A stretch of DNA of 40,573 nt from an uncultured Synechococcaceae cyanobacterium (GTDB taxonomy: Bacteria; Cyanobacteriota; Cyanobacteriia; PCC-6307; Cyanobiaceae): assembly GCA_902538695.1 (NCBI GenBank), contig CACBGC010000001.1, positions 1 through 40,573 on the forward strand, in the 5' to 3' direction. Position 1 is the first letter of the stretch; each line of letters opens with the position of its first letter. Below are positions 16,205-24,873 of this stretch, piece by piece. The notes under the pieces are model-generated. The model searched no databases, was not told the DNA's origin, and saw only the letters and a list, made by a program, of their open reading frames with translations. The translations under genes and the position numbers were made by a program.

Positions 16205-17401
16205 TCAGGAAGCAATATCAATTAACTTTTCAATAACATCTGCAACAACCTTATCAGGAGTGGATGCACCTGAGGTAATTCCAACATTAATATTTCCACC
16301 AGGTAGAAAATTATTTTTAAGTTCTAATTCTGATCCAAGTGGTTTATGAAATATTGAGTTTTCTTTAACTGATATCCTCTCTGGTGTATCTATGTGGAAA
16401 GAAGAAATATTTTTAGTAATTGCTATTTCTTGTAGGTGAGTAGTATTGGAAGAATTGAAACCGCCAATAACTACAAGAATATCAAGATCTTCATCAACCA
16501 AAGAAAACATTGCATCTTGTCTTTCTTCAGTTGCATCACAAATAGTATTAAAAGCTAAAAAGTGACTATTTAACTCTCCTGGTCCAAATTTTTTTAACAT
16601 CGTCCTTTCAAAAACCTTTCCAATTTCCTCAGTCTCGCTCTTAAGCATTGTTGTCTGATTTGCAACTCCCACTCTATCTAAGTCTTTATCAGGATCAAAT
16701 CCATTAGAACAAGCTTTAGCAAATTTGTTCATGAACTCATTTCTGTTACCTCTCCCCAGAATATATTCAGATACATAATTTGCTTCTTCAAGATCAAGTA
16801 CAACTAAATATTTTCCTGCGAATGAACTTGTTGCGAGAGTCTCTTCATGCTTAAATTTTCCATGAATAATAGATGTGAAAACATGTTTTTTATGTTTTTC
16901 AACGGTATGCCACACTTTAGAAACCCATGGACAAGTTGTATCAATAATATGACAACCTTTCTCATGCAAGAGTTTCATTTCTTGCACAGTAGCTCCGAAA
17001 GCAGGAAGTATAACAACATCGCCATTAGAAACTAAAGAAAAATCTTTTATTCCATTTTTAGCTGAAATGAATTTTACATTCATTTTTCTTAAATGATCAT
17101 TAACAGAGGGATTATGAATTATTTCGTTTGTTATCCATATATTATCATTTGGGTAATGTCTTCTAGTTTCATAAGCCATTGCCACAGCTCTTTCAACTCC
17201 CCAACAGAAACCAAAGGCCTTGGCTAACTTAATATTTAGTCTGCCTTTAGTATAATTAAAACCATTATCCCTTATAGAGCTGATCAAATCACTTTGGTAA
17301 GCTTCTTCTAACGCTTGAGCTCTTTTTGTTGGAGAATCAAAACCCCTTCTATTATATCTATCAGAATGATGAAGAGATCTTCTAAAAGCTTGAGTATCCA
17401 T
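16205..17401 (-). CDS. ispH: 4-hydroxy-3-methylbut-2-enyl diphosphate reductase
   Basis: The last enzyme of the MEP isoprenoid pathway, an oxygen-sensitive Fe-S enzyme that makes IPP and DMAPP, needed here for carotenoids, the chlorophyll phytyl tail and quinones. Three cluster-ligating cysteines are visible: C66 (GFCWGVERAV), C157 (TTCPWVSKVW) and C288 (NTICDATEERQ). At 398 residues it is the long cyanobacterial/plant type, with about 50 extra N-terminal residues and insertions compared with E. coli. It lies downstream of amt1 on the same strand but is separated from it by a strong terminator, so it is probably transcribed from its own promoter. Confidence 0.95.
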   Translation of the reverse strand: MDTQAFRRSLHHSDRYNRRGFDSPTKRAQALEEAYQSDLISSIRDNGFNYTKGRLNIKLAKAFGFCWGVERAVAMAYETRRHYPNDNIWITNEIIHNPSVNDHLRKMNVKFISAKNGIKDFSLVSNGDVVILPAFGATVQEMKLLHEKGCHIIDTTCPWVSKVWHTVEKHKKHVFTSIIHGKFKHEETLATSSFAGKYLVVLDLEEANYVSEYILGRGNRNEFMNKFAKACSNGFDPDKDLDRVGVANQTTMLKSETEEIGKVFERTMLKKFGPGELNSHFLAFNTICDATEERQDAMFSLVDEDLDILVVIGGFNSSNTTHLQEIAITKNISSFHIDTPERISVKENSIFHKPLGSELELKNNFLPGGNINVGITSGASTPDKVVADVIEKLIDIAS

Positions 17402-17436
17402 CTTTATATATTACAACGTTTTAAATAATTTTTCGT

Positions 17437-17470
17437 AAAAAAAAAGAAACCTGACATAAGTCAGGTTTCT
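17437..17470 (-). terminator. Rho-independent terminator of amt1
   Basis: On the reverse strand an 11-bp perfect stem (AGAAACCTGAC paired with GTCAGGTTTCT, 17445-17455 and 17460-17470, 4-base loop) is followed by a run of eight T (17437-17444). It lies 20 bases after the amt1 stop and is the clearest terminator in the window. Confidence 0.85.
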
Positions 17471-17490
17471 TAAATCATTTTTGAATTAGA

Positions 17491-18951
17491 TTATTTAGCA
17501 GATGCAAAGTCTGGATACGCTTCCATTCCATGCTCTCCTATATCTAAGCCTTGTGTTTCTTCCTCTTCAGATACTCGGATTCCACCGAATAATCCTCCAA
17601 TTACAGACCAGGCAATCCAGCAAGTAACTAGTGTCCAAATAGCATAAGCTGCGGCACCAAGAGCTTGAACTAGAAGAAGAGTAATACCTCCACCATTAAA
17701 CAAGCCCATACCTGCTCCATCACCTTGTACAGCTGTACCCCAAAGACCGATAACTACAGTACCCCATACACCACAAACTCCGTGAACAGAGAATGCACCA
17801 ACAGGATCATCGATCTCAGCGGCATCAAGTGCTGCAACAGAAAATACTACGATAATTCCACCTACTAGTCCTGCAAACCAGGCCCCAGCAAGTGTCATAT
17901 CACCACAACCAGCGGTGATACTAACCAAACCAGCAAGGATTCCGTTAATTATCATTGTAAGATCAGGCTTACCAGAAGTTAATGTTGAAACAATAGTTGC
18001 ACCAATAGCTCCAGCTGCTGCTGCTAAAGTAGTTGTTACAGCAACATATGGAACCCATTGATCCATAGCAAGTTGAGAACCGGGGTTAAATCCGTACCAA
18101 CCTATCCATAGGACTAATGCGCCTAGAGTAGCTATAGCCATATTGTGTCCTGGCATAGCCTGTGGTTTCCCATCAGAGTATTTGCCAATTCTTGGTCCAA
18201 GAAGCATAGCTCCTACAAGACCTGCCCATGCTCCAACTGAGTGAACAATTGAAGAACCAGCAAAATCAACAAAACCTAAAGAATCAAGCCAACCACCATT
18301 CCATTTCCAGCTACCAGCAATTGGATATATAAATGCAGTTAATACAACAGCAAAAACAACAAATTCTCCAAATTTAACTCTTTCAGCAACAAGACCGGAA
18401 ACGATAGTTGCCGCAGTTCCTGCAAAAGCAGACTGGAACAAGAAATCAACAGTTGGGACTAATCCAGCATCAGTTACCATATCTGCAGTAACTGTTGGAT
18501 CAAAAAATAAGCCGCCAAAATAAAGCCAACCGTCAGCAACACTTCCTCCGTACATTAATGAGTAGCCGATAAACCAATAAGAAGTTACAGCTAGAGCAAA
18601 TACAAAGAGGTTTTTAGCAAGGATGTTAACAGCGTTCTTAGAACGGCACATACCTGCCTCAACCATAGCGAAACCTGCGTTCATAAAGATCACTAGAATA
18701 GTAGCGATCAAAAGCCATAGATTGTTAGCAAGAAAAGCTGCATTCAACTCAGGTAAATCAGCTGCATGAGCTGAAAGATTAAAAATACCTAAACCAAACA
18801 AAGCTAGGGGAACAGTTGCAAGCCACAACATAGAGCGGTTTGAACTAAATCCTCGAATACTCCTCAAAAGGAGCATAGGTCCATTCACAAGACTTGCATC
18901 TTGAAGTTTGGACCTAGAGCGCCTTTGAGGCGTTTGCAAAGCAGTGGTCAT
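17491..18951 (-). CDS. amt1: Ammonium transporter, Amt/MEP family
   Basis: Polytopic inner-membrane ammonium channel/transporter of 486 residues, the main ammonium uptake system of marine picocyanobacteria. After a basic N-terminus there is a cleavable-looking hydrophobic segment (about 40-63, ending SAHAADLPE), then the eleven-helix Amt core. Family signatures include MEAGMCRSKNAVNILAKN, FLFQSAFAGTAATIVSG, DFAGSSIVHSVGAWAGLVGA (with the first pore histidine) and DDPVGAFSVHGVCGVWGT (with the second pore histidine). Local composition is clearly less AT-rich than its neighbours, as expected for a very highly expressed gene. Expression is probably NtcA-activated from the box upstream; a terminator closes the transcript. 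Confidence 0.96.
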   Translation of the reverse strand: MTTALQTPQRRSRSKLQDASLVNGPMLLLRSIRGFSSNRSMLWLATVPLALFGLGIFNLSAHAADLPELNAAFLANNLWLLIATILVIFMNAGFAMVEAGMCRSKNAVNILAKNLFVFALAVTSYWFIGYSLMYGGSVADGWLYFGGLFFDPTVTADMVTDAGLVPTVDFLFQSAFAGTAATIVSGLVAERVKFGEFVVFAVVLTAFIYPIAGSWKWNGGWLDSLGFVDFAGSSIVHSVGAWAGLVGAMLLGPRIGKYSDGKPQAMPGHNMAIATLGALVLWIGWYGFNPGSQLAMDQWVPYVAVTTTLAAAAGAIGATIVSTLTSGKPDLTMIINGILAGLVSITAGCGDMTLAGAWFAGLVGGIIVVFSVAALDAAEIDDPVGAFSVHGVCGVWGTVVIGLWGTAVQGDGAGMGLFNGGGITLLLVQALGAAAYAIWTLVTCWIAWSVIGGLFGGIRVSEEEETQGLDIGEHGMEAYPDFASAK

Positions 18952-19005
18952 AAAAAAAAATTAGATCTGCAAAAAAACAGTTTGTGCTGTTTCCTTTCAA
19001 ATTTA

Positions 19006-19048
19006 AATTTATTCAAAAAACTTATCCGTGTCTAGTAGTTGTTGATAC
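19006..19048 (-). promoter_or_regulatory. NtcA-activated promoter of amt1
   Basis: Reading on the reverse strand, GTATCAACAACTAC (19048-19035) is a perfect GTA-N8-TAC NtcA box. The hexamer TAAATT (19011-19006) follows 23 bases later. That places the box centre about 41.5 bases before a transcript start near 19000, the classic class II NtcA arrangement, with a leader of about 50 bases. amt1 is an established NtcA target in cyanobacteria. Confidence 0.8.
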
Positions 19049-19131
19049 CATTTTTATAGTTGCACCTTAAAAAATTATTTGTTAAATTTAAAAAATTTTT
19101 TTTTTGGATTTCAAGATATCAAGTTTTTAGA

Positions 19132-19872
19132 CTATTTTAAAGGTTTAATTCCATTCCATGATACGTGGTCTCGATGAAATTCAAATGAACATGGAATCGT
19201 TATCATTCCTGCATTAAAAGATTCTCTAAAAAGGCTGCCGTATAAGGGATCTGCATCATCTCCAGGAGAAAAAAAACAAGCGTCTTTTCTTGTAATACAA
19301 AGTACTAAAACGCTTTTACTTTCAGGAATTAATTCCTTTAATTCCATGAGGTGTTTTTGACCTCTTTTCGTTACTGTATCTGGGAATAGAGCTACATTTT
19401 CTTTAATCCAAGTTGTATTTTTAACCTCTATGTAAATGTTACGTTTATCAGGATTTGAAGATTTTGGAGTTAGAAAAAAGTCAATTCTGCTTTTTTTATC
19501 TTTTCCATAAGGGACTTCAGATTTAATTGTCTCTACTTCTCCTATTATTTGGTTTAGCAAATTTTTCTCAATAACCTTTTTGATTAACTTATTTGCAAAT
19601 AAAGTATTAATTCCCACCCAAACCTCCTCATTTTTTACATCTAAAACACATATCTGTTCCCAAGTAAAAGGTAATTTTCTTTTTGGAGAAGGGGAAACAC
19701 TTATTCTTACTTTTGCTCCCTTACTCAAAAGTCCCTTCATTGGGCCTGTATTAGCACAATGAGCAGTTACTACCTCACCACTCTCTAATTTTATATCTGC
19801 AAGAAACCTTTTATACCTCTTAATTAAAACCCCTTCAATTAATGGATCAAATTCAATTATCCGATCATTCAT
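19132..19872 (-). CDS. sfsA: SfsA family protein (sugar fermentation stimulation protein homolog)
   Basis: A 246-residue member of the SfsA family, with an OB-like N-terminal part and a PD-(D/E)xK-nuclease-like C-terminal fold. Signatures: RYKRFLADIKLESG, AHCANTGPMKGLL, then KSRIDFFLT and IYIEVKNTTW (the acidic D-x-ExK pattern), and FPDTVTKRGQKHL. The E. coli protein was named for an effect on maltose metabolism and can bind DNA, but the true activity is unsettled. The ATG start is well supported. It is divergent from murJ, with about 30 bases between. Confidence 0.9.
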   Translation of the reverse strand: MNDRIIEFDPLIEGVLIKRYKRFLADIKLESGEVVTAHCANTGPMKGLLSKGAKVRISVSPSPKRKLPFTWEQICVLDVKNEEVWVGINTLFANKLIKKVIEKNLLNQIIGEVETIKSEVPYGKDKKSRIDFFLTPKSSNPDKRNIYIEVKNTTWIKENVALFPDTVTKRGQKHLMELKELIPESKSVLVLCITRKDACFFSPGDDADPLYGSLFRESFNAGMITIPCSFEFHRDHVSWNGIKPLK

Positions 19873-19903
19873 AAATATGTCCTTAGTTAAAAATCAAATA
19901 TAA

Positions 19904-21526
19904 TTGAAACTTAAACTTCTTGAAAAATTTAGACGAATCCAAATGCATTCAATTTTAAAAAATAATGTTTTTTCAATTTCATTTGGTACTAGTCTTAGTA
20001 AATTAGCTGGATGTATAAGACAAATATTTATAGCTGCTGCTTTTGGGGTTGGTGTAACATACGACGCGTTTAATTATGCATATATAATTCCTGGTTTTTT
20101 GCTAATAATCATTGGGGGTATTAATGGTCCACTGCATAACGCAGTCGTTGCAGTTTTAACTCCGCTTAACAAAAAAAATGGAGGGATTGTTTTAACTCAA
20201 GTAAGCATAAAACTTTCAATATTATTATTAATTTTAGCAATATTAATTTACTCGAATTCCAGTTTATTAATTGATTTATTGGCCCCGAATTTAAGTTACG
20301 AAGCTAAATCTATTGCCACTTACCAATTACAAATACTTACACCTTGCATCCCTTTATCCGGCTTCATAGGTTTAAGCTTTGGCGCCTTAAATTCCCAAAG
20401 AAAATTCTTTTTATCGAGTATAAGTCCAGCAATAACAAGCATAACTATTATTTTTTTTATTTTATTTAGTTGGATTTTCAACCAAGAAAATACATCTAAT
20501 AATTTCTTTAATAACGGGGGATTACTAGCATTTGCAACTTTAACAGGAACTTTAATTCAATTTGTTGTTCAAATTTGGGAAATAAATAAAATTGGTCTCT
20601 TGAGATTAAAGTCAACCTTTAATTTATTTAAAGATGAAGAGAGGAGGATTTTCAAACTAATTATTCCAGCATCTATCTCATCGGGTCTAAGTCAAATTAA
20701 TGTTTTTATCGATATGTTTTTCGCTTCAAGTTTTCAGGGCGCAGCATCTGGACTAGCTTACGGAAACTTTCTTATACAAGCCCCCTTAGGCATATTATCT
20801 AACTCCTTGATTCTGCCATTACTTCCAAAATTTTCTAAATTAAGAAGTGAAAAAGACGAAAGAGGTCTCCAAAAACAATTAATATCTGGGATAGAGTACT
20901 GTTTTTTGACAGCTATTTTTTTAACCGGATTTTTTATAACATTCAATAATCAAATCGTACAATTAGTTTTTCAAAGAGGATCTTTTGATTATTCAGCAAC
21001 TTTAAAAGTAAAAAATATATTAATTGCTTATGCAGTCGGCATACCCTTTTATCTCTATAGAGATCTATTAGTAAGAACTTACTATTCAATAGAAAAAACA
21101 AATTTCCCTTTTAAGTCTTCAATTGCAGGGATAATATTTAATATTCTTTTTGATTGGTTTTTAATTGGTGCCCCAATTAAAAATTTTGGGAATCTTTCTC
21201 CTTATAATTTCGAAGTCGTGGGAATAATTTTATCTTCAGTAATAGTCAACCTTATAGTATGTATTTTGCTTTCTTTTAATCTGCAAAATGAAGATATCCA
21301 TTTACCTAACTTGGATTTATTGAGGAAAATTAGCCTCATGTCATTAGCAGCATTTATAGACAGCACAATTTGTTTTACTATTCTCCAAACTACGAATAAC
21401 TTCAATTCAAATCTCGAAGAATTTTTATTATTAATATTTGGAACTCTAACTTTTTTTGTGATTTATTTTTTACTTACAAAATGCTTGAAAGTAAATAAAT
21501 TTAAAGTTTCAAAAAAAGAGATTTAG
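19904..21526 (+). CDS. murJ: Lipid II flippase MurJ (MviN family)
   Basis: A polytopic membrane protein of the MOP superfamily that moves lipid II across the inner membrane for peptidoglycan synthesis. Around fourteen hydrophobic helices span 540 residues. Family features include an N-terminal SFGTSLSKLAGCIRQIFIAA, FVQRGSFD-like (VFQRGSFDYSATLK) in the second half and YYSIEKTNFPFKSSI. The longest frame begins at TTG 19904; the first ATG is at 19943, 13 codons in, and leaves the family core intact, so either start is possible. It ends three bases before the convergent DUF3181 gene. Confidence 0.88.
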   Translation: MKLKLLEKFRRIQMHSILKNNVFSISFGTSLSKLAGCIRQIFIAAAFGVGVTYDAFNYAYIIPGFLLIIIGGINGPLHNAVVAVLTPLNKKNGGIVLTQVSIKLSILLLILAILIYSNSSLLIDLLAPNLSYEAKSIATYQLQILTPCIPLSGFIGLSFGALNSQRKFFLSSISPAITSITIIFFILFSWIFNQENTSNNFFNNGGLLAFATLTGTLIQFVVQIWEINKIGLLRLKSTFNLFKDEERRIFKLIIPASISSGLSQINVFIDMFFASSFQGAASGLAYGNFLIQAPLGILSNSLILPLLPKFSKLRSEKDERGLQKQLISGIEYCFLTAIFLTGFFITFNNQIVQLVFQRGSFDYSATLKVKNILIAYAVGIPFYLYRDLLVRTYYSIEKTNFPFKSSIAGIIFNILFDWFLIGAPIKNFGNLSPYNFEVVGIILSSVIVNLIVCILLSFNLQNEDIHLPNLDLLRKISLMSLAAFIDSTICFTILQTTNNFNSNLEEFLLLIFGTLTFFVIYFLLTKCLKVNKFKVSKKEI

Positions 21527-21529
21527 TTT

Positions 21530-21814
21530 TTAAAAAAAACTTTCCAAAATCTCTTCTAATTCTAGAATTTGTGAGTTAGTGATTAAATTAATCAGTGGAA
21601 TACTATTAACACCATCCCCTACTTTTACATTTATTGCTTTCAGACTTAATTTTGCAGCCTCCAATGGGCCTTCATCTTTATTGCTGATACATTCAATAGC
21701 AAGATGCCTAGCTAGTCCAGCGTCTCCAAGATACAAGTTCCACTTTTCTATTTTTATAAAAACCTTTTCGGAAATAATATTTTCTAGATCACTTATACTT
21801 ATCTGAGATTCCAT
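21530..21814 (-). CDS. DUF3181 family protein (cyanobacterial, unknown function)
   Basis: A 94-residue soluble protein. The central block KVFIKIEKWNLYLGDAGLAR and the C-terminal VGDGVNSIPLINLI...LEEILE follow the conserved pattern of the cyanobacterial DUF3181 family (xVYIDVAKWHLYLxDAxLA... and PLxDLIP). No membrane segment or catalytic motif is visible. The next gene upstream on the same strand is a small membrane protein 14 bases away, so the two may be co-transcribed. No function is known to me. Confidence 0.72.
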   Translation of the reverse strand: MESQISISDLENIISEKVFIKIEKWNLYLGDAGLARHLAIECISNKDEGPLEAAKLSLKAINVKVGDGVNSIPLINLITNSQILELEEILESFF

Positions 21815-21828
21815 AAATAGAAATTAAT

Positions 21829-22080
21829 TTAAGTTGATTGTTTTGAAGTATCTTTAGGTTTTTTTATAATTACGAAAAGTAAATGGGAGGCCAAAAGAAC
21901 CGACCAGACAATTGCAAAATTATTAAAATAACTGATTTCATATTTAATCTCTTTTAAAAGCCACGTGCCACTTACAATCGCAGTAAATATCATGCAGTGA
22001 ATAACAAAATTTACTATTCGAGAAAAATGTTTATAGATAGGATCTTCTGAATCACCATTTCCGTACCATTTTATAGGCAT
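21829..22080 (-). CDS. Small two-helix membrane protein, conserved-looking, unknown function
   Basis: An 83-residue protein with a short polar N-terminus (MPIKWYGNGDSEDPIYKHFSR), two hydrophobic helices at about 24-42 (IVNFVIHCMIFTAIVSGTW) and 52-72 (NNFAIVWSVLLASHLLFVII), and a Lys-rich tail. The topology suggests a hairpin with both ends on the same side. Coding reality is supported by the tight spacing to the DUF3181 gene and by a clean ATG start clear of the tRNA-Arg promoter. I do not recognise the family. Confidence 0.7.
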   Translation of the reverse strand: MPIKWYGNGDSEDPIYKHFSRIVNFVIHCMIFTAIVSGTWLLKEIKYEISYFNNFAIVWSVLLASHLLFVIIKKPKDTSKQST

Positions 22081-22126
22081 ATTAATAATTAGATTGTTAA
22101 TAATAGATATTTTACAAGAAATCTAG

Positions 22127-22156
22127 TTGACTAAGAGACCCTGAAACAGAGATATT
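22127..22156 (+). promoter_or_regulatory. Probable promoter of tRNA-Arg
   Basis: TTGACT at 22127-22132, an 18-base spacer and GATATT at 22151-22156 predict a start a few bases before the mature tRNA at 22167. The near-consensus -35 is notable in a genome where -35 boxes are usually poor. Confidence 0.5.
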
Positions 22157-22166
22157 ACATAATTAT

Positions 22167-22240
22167 GCGCCTGTAGCTCAGTGGATTAGAGCACCTGACT
22201 ACGGATCAGGGTGTCGGGAGTTCGAATCTCTCCAGGCGCG
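22167..22240 (+). tRNA. tRNA-Arg (ACG)
   Basis: A complete 74-base cloverleaf. GCGCCTG (22167-22173) pairs with CAGGCGC (22233-22239), discriminator G. The anticodon arm CCTGA-CTACGGA-TCAGG has anticodon ACG at 22201-22203, read as ICG after A-to-I editing and serving CGU, CGC and CGA codons. The T-arm contains GTTCGAATC. CCA is not encoded. Confidence 0.96.
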
Positions 22241-22317
22241 TTTAAAATTCTGAAATATTCTTTTTATATTTTTCTAAAAAATATCGTCTATATTATGGGT
22301 ATTACTTATCAAATTCA

Positions 22318-23589
22318 ATGAATATCCTTCAAAATCTTAAAGAAAGTGATCCAGTAATATCAAATTTTATTAACTCTGAAAAAAATAGGCAGGAGAATCA
22401 TCTTGAGTTAATCGCAAGCGAAAATTTCGCATCAATTGCTGTTATGCAGGCTCAAGGTTCCGTCCTTACGAATAAATACGCGGAGGGATTACCCCAAAAA
22501 AGATATTACGGGGGATGTGAATTTGTTGATGAAATCGAAGAATTAGCTATTCAGAGAGCGAAAAAATTATTTAATGCAAATTGGGCTAATGTTCAACCTC
22601 ATAGTGGAGCGCAGGCAAATGCTGCTGTTTTCCTAAGTCTACTTAAACCTGGCGACACAATCATGGGGATGGATTTATCTCATGGTGGACACCTAACTCA
22701 TGGGTCTCCAGTAAATATGAGTGGTAAATGGTTCAATGCAGTTCACTATGGTGTAAATAAAGAAACTAGTGAATTAAATTTTGATGAAATAAGAGAGATA
22801 GCACTTCAAACAAAACCAAAATTAATCATATGTGGATATTCTGCTTATCCGAGAACAATCGATTTTGAGTCATTTAGAAATATTGCAGATGAAGTTGGTG
22901 CATTCTTAATGGCTGATATTGCACACATCGCCGGTCTTGTAGCAAGTAAACTCCATCCAAATCCAATACCATACTGTGATGTAGTAACCACAACTACTCA
23001 TAAAACATTAAGAGGGCCTAGAGGGGGACTTATCTTGTGTAAAGATGCAGAATTTGGAAAGAAATTTGATAAATCTGTTTTCCCTGGAACTCAGGGTGGG
23101 CCCCTCGAACACATAATTGCAGCTAAAGCAGTTGCATTTGGAGAAGCCTTGCAGCCAGATTTCGTTAATTATTCCCAACAAGTAATAAAAAATGCAAAAG
23201 TTCTAGCTTCAACTTTAATAAACAGAGGTATCAATATTGTCAGTGGAGGCACTGATAACCATATTGTTTTACTCGATTTAAGAAGTATCAATATGACTGG
23301 TAAGATTGCTGACTTACTTGTAAGTGAAGTGAATATCACTGCAAATAAAAATACTGTTCCATTTGACCCTGAATCACCTTTTGTAACCAGCGGACTAAGG
23401 TTGGGAACTGCTGCTTTAACTACTAGAGGCTTTAATGAGGATGCTTTTGCTGAAGTTGGCGAAATTATTGCTGATAGATTACTTAATCCAGATGATTCAC
23501 TGATTGAAAGTCAATGTAAAGATAGAGTATTAACCTTATGTAATCGTTTTCCTCTTTATGAAAGCAAACTTGAAGCATCAATTAAATGA
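22318..23589 (+). CDS. glyA: Serine hydroxymethyltransferase
   Basis: A PLP enzyme converting serine and tetrahydrofolate to glycine and methylene-THF, central to one-carbon metabolism and to photorespiratory glycine. 423 residues. Visible motifs: ENHLELIASENFAS, TNKYAEGLPQKRYYGG, VQPHSGAQANAAVF, LSHGGHLTHGSPVN, MADIAHIAGLVA and the PLP-lysine motif VVTTTTHKTLRGPRGG. It begins with an ATG about 80 bases after tRNA-Arg and heads a tightly packed run: it overlaps cinA by four bases (ATGA), followed by leuC and leuD. Confidence 0.97.
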   Translation: MNILQNLKESDPVISNFINSEKNRQENHLELIASENFASIAVMQAQGSVLTNKYAEGLPQKRYYGGCEFVDEIEELAIQRAKKLFNANWANVQPHSGAQANAAVFLSLLKPGDTIMGMDLSHGGHLTHGSPVNMSGKWFNAVHYGVNKETSELNFDEIREIALQTKPKLIICGYSAYPRTIDFESFRNIADEVGAFLMADIAHIAGLVASKLHPNPIPYCDVVTTTTHKTLRGPRGGLILCKDAEFGKKFDKSVFPGTQGGPLEHIIAAKAVAFGEALQPDFVNYSQQVIKNAKVLASTLINRGINIVSGGTDNHIVLLDLRSINMTGKIADLLVSEVNITANKNTVPFDPESPFVTSGLRLGTAALTTRGFNEDAFAEVGEIIADRLLNPDDSLIESQCKDRVLTLCNRFPLYESKLEASIK

Positions 23590-24860
23590 GTCCTAACCCT
23601 AAGGGAGTTGAAATTCTTTCTATTGGAACAGAGCTACTCTTAGGAAATATTATCAATACAAATGCTCAATGGATTTCTGAACAGTTATCTCAATTAGGCT
23701 TAAATCACTTTAGGCAATCAACTGTCGGTGATAATTGTGATCGAATTATAAAAGTAATTCAAGAAATATCGAAAAGAAGTAATCTTCTAATTACAACTGG
23801 TGGCTTGGGACCCACCCCAGATGACTTAACTACTGAAGCAATAGCCAAATCTTTTAATGTATCTCTTTTTGAAAGAGAGCTCTTATGGGATGAAATTAAA
23901 CAAAAACTTTCAAACTCAAAACTTCAGGACGATTCCTCTAGCTTAAGGAAACAATGTTTCTTCCCAGAAAATGCTCAAATTATTAATAACCCAAGGGGCA
24001 CTGCCCCAGGAATGATTTGGGAACCAGTAAAAGATTTTACTATCCTTACTTTCCCAGGAGTACCCAGTGAAATGAAAACTATGTGGGAAGAGACAGCATA
24101 TGATTTCATTAAAACCAAATTCTCAGATAATTATTCCTTTTTTTCAACTACTCTTAAATTTGCGGGTATTGGAGAATCAAGCGTTGCTGAAAAAATTAAT
24201 GATCTATTAAATCTTAAAAACCCTACCGTTGCTCCATATGCAAATTTAGGAGAGGTTAAACTCAGAATCACCGCGCGAGCAAAGAACGACCTAGAAGCAA
24301 AAAATATAATTAAACCTATTAAAGAAAAATTAAAAAAAGATTTTTCAAAATTTATTTTTGGAGAGGATAACGATACTCTTCCTAGCGTTTTAATAAAAGC
24401 ATTAACCAAGAGGAACGAAACTATTGTTTTTGCTGAATCCTGCACCGGAGGCCTTCTATCTTCATCAGTAACCTCAATATCAGGCTCATCTCAAGTTTTT
24501 CAAGGTAGTATTGTTTCCTATAGTAATGAACTAAAAAATTCATTATTAAATATTTCTAAAGAAAAGCTTACAAAATATGGAGCTGTTTCTGAAGAAGTTT
24601 GTGAGGCCATGGCAATTAATATAAAAGAGAAATTAGGAGCAGATTGGGCAATAGCAATTAGTGGAATAGCTGGTCCTAACGGAGGCAGTCAAGATAAACC
24701 TGTTGGACTTGTCTATATTTCAATTTCAGGACCGAATAATCATATAACTAATATAAAAAAACTATTTAACTCAACACGAAATCGAATAGAAATTCAAAGA
24801 CTAAGTGTAAATGTGTGTTTGAACAGCCTCCGATTAATCCTATTATCAAATAGTAAGTAA
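23586..24860 (+). CDS. cinA: CinA family protein (NMN amidohydrolase / competence-damage protein)
   Basis: 424 residues. The N-terminal MoaB/MogA-like domain (about 1-170) has EILSIGTELLLGNIINTN and TTGGLGPTPDDLTTEA and includes the FPGVPSEM loop. The C-terminal CinA domain (from about 265) has FAESCTGGLLSSSVTSISG and AISGIAGPNGG, the part that deamidates nicotinamide mononucleotide in pyridine-nucleotide recycling; the N-terminal domain is linked to ADP-ribose pyrophosphatase activity in related proteins. The ATG overlaps the glyA stop by four bases, indicating translational coupling. leuC follows after 13 bases. Confidence 0.93.
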   Translation: MSPNPKGVEILSIGTELLLGNIINTNAQWISEQLSQLGLNHFRQSTVGDNCDRIIKVIQEISKRSNLLITTGGLGPTPDDLTTEAIAKSFNVSLFERELLWDEIKQKLSNSKLQDDSSSLRKQCFFPENAQIINNPRGTAPGMIWEPVKDFTILTFPGVPSEMKTMWEETAYDFIKTKFSDNYSFFSTTLKFAGIGESSVAEKINDLLNLKNPTVAPYANLGEVKLRITARAKNDLEAKNIIKPIKEKLKKDFSKFIFGEDNDTLPSVLIKALTKRNETIVFAESCTGGLLSSSVTSISGSSQVFQGSIVSYSNELKNSLLNISKEKLTKYGAVSEEVCEAMAINIKEKLGADWAIAISGIAGPNGGSQDKPVGLVYISISGPNNHITNIKKLFNSTRNRIEIQRLSVNVCLNSLRLILLSNSK

Positions 24861-24873
24861 CTATTTTTACAAA

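Noticed and set aside
24131..24445. A 104-codon reverse open frame within cinA
   Set aside because: It lies fully inside cinA, whose two domains are intact, and shows no family resemblance.
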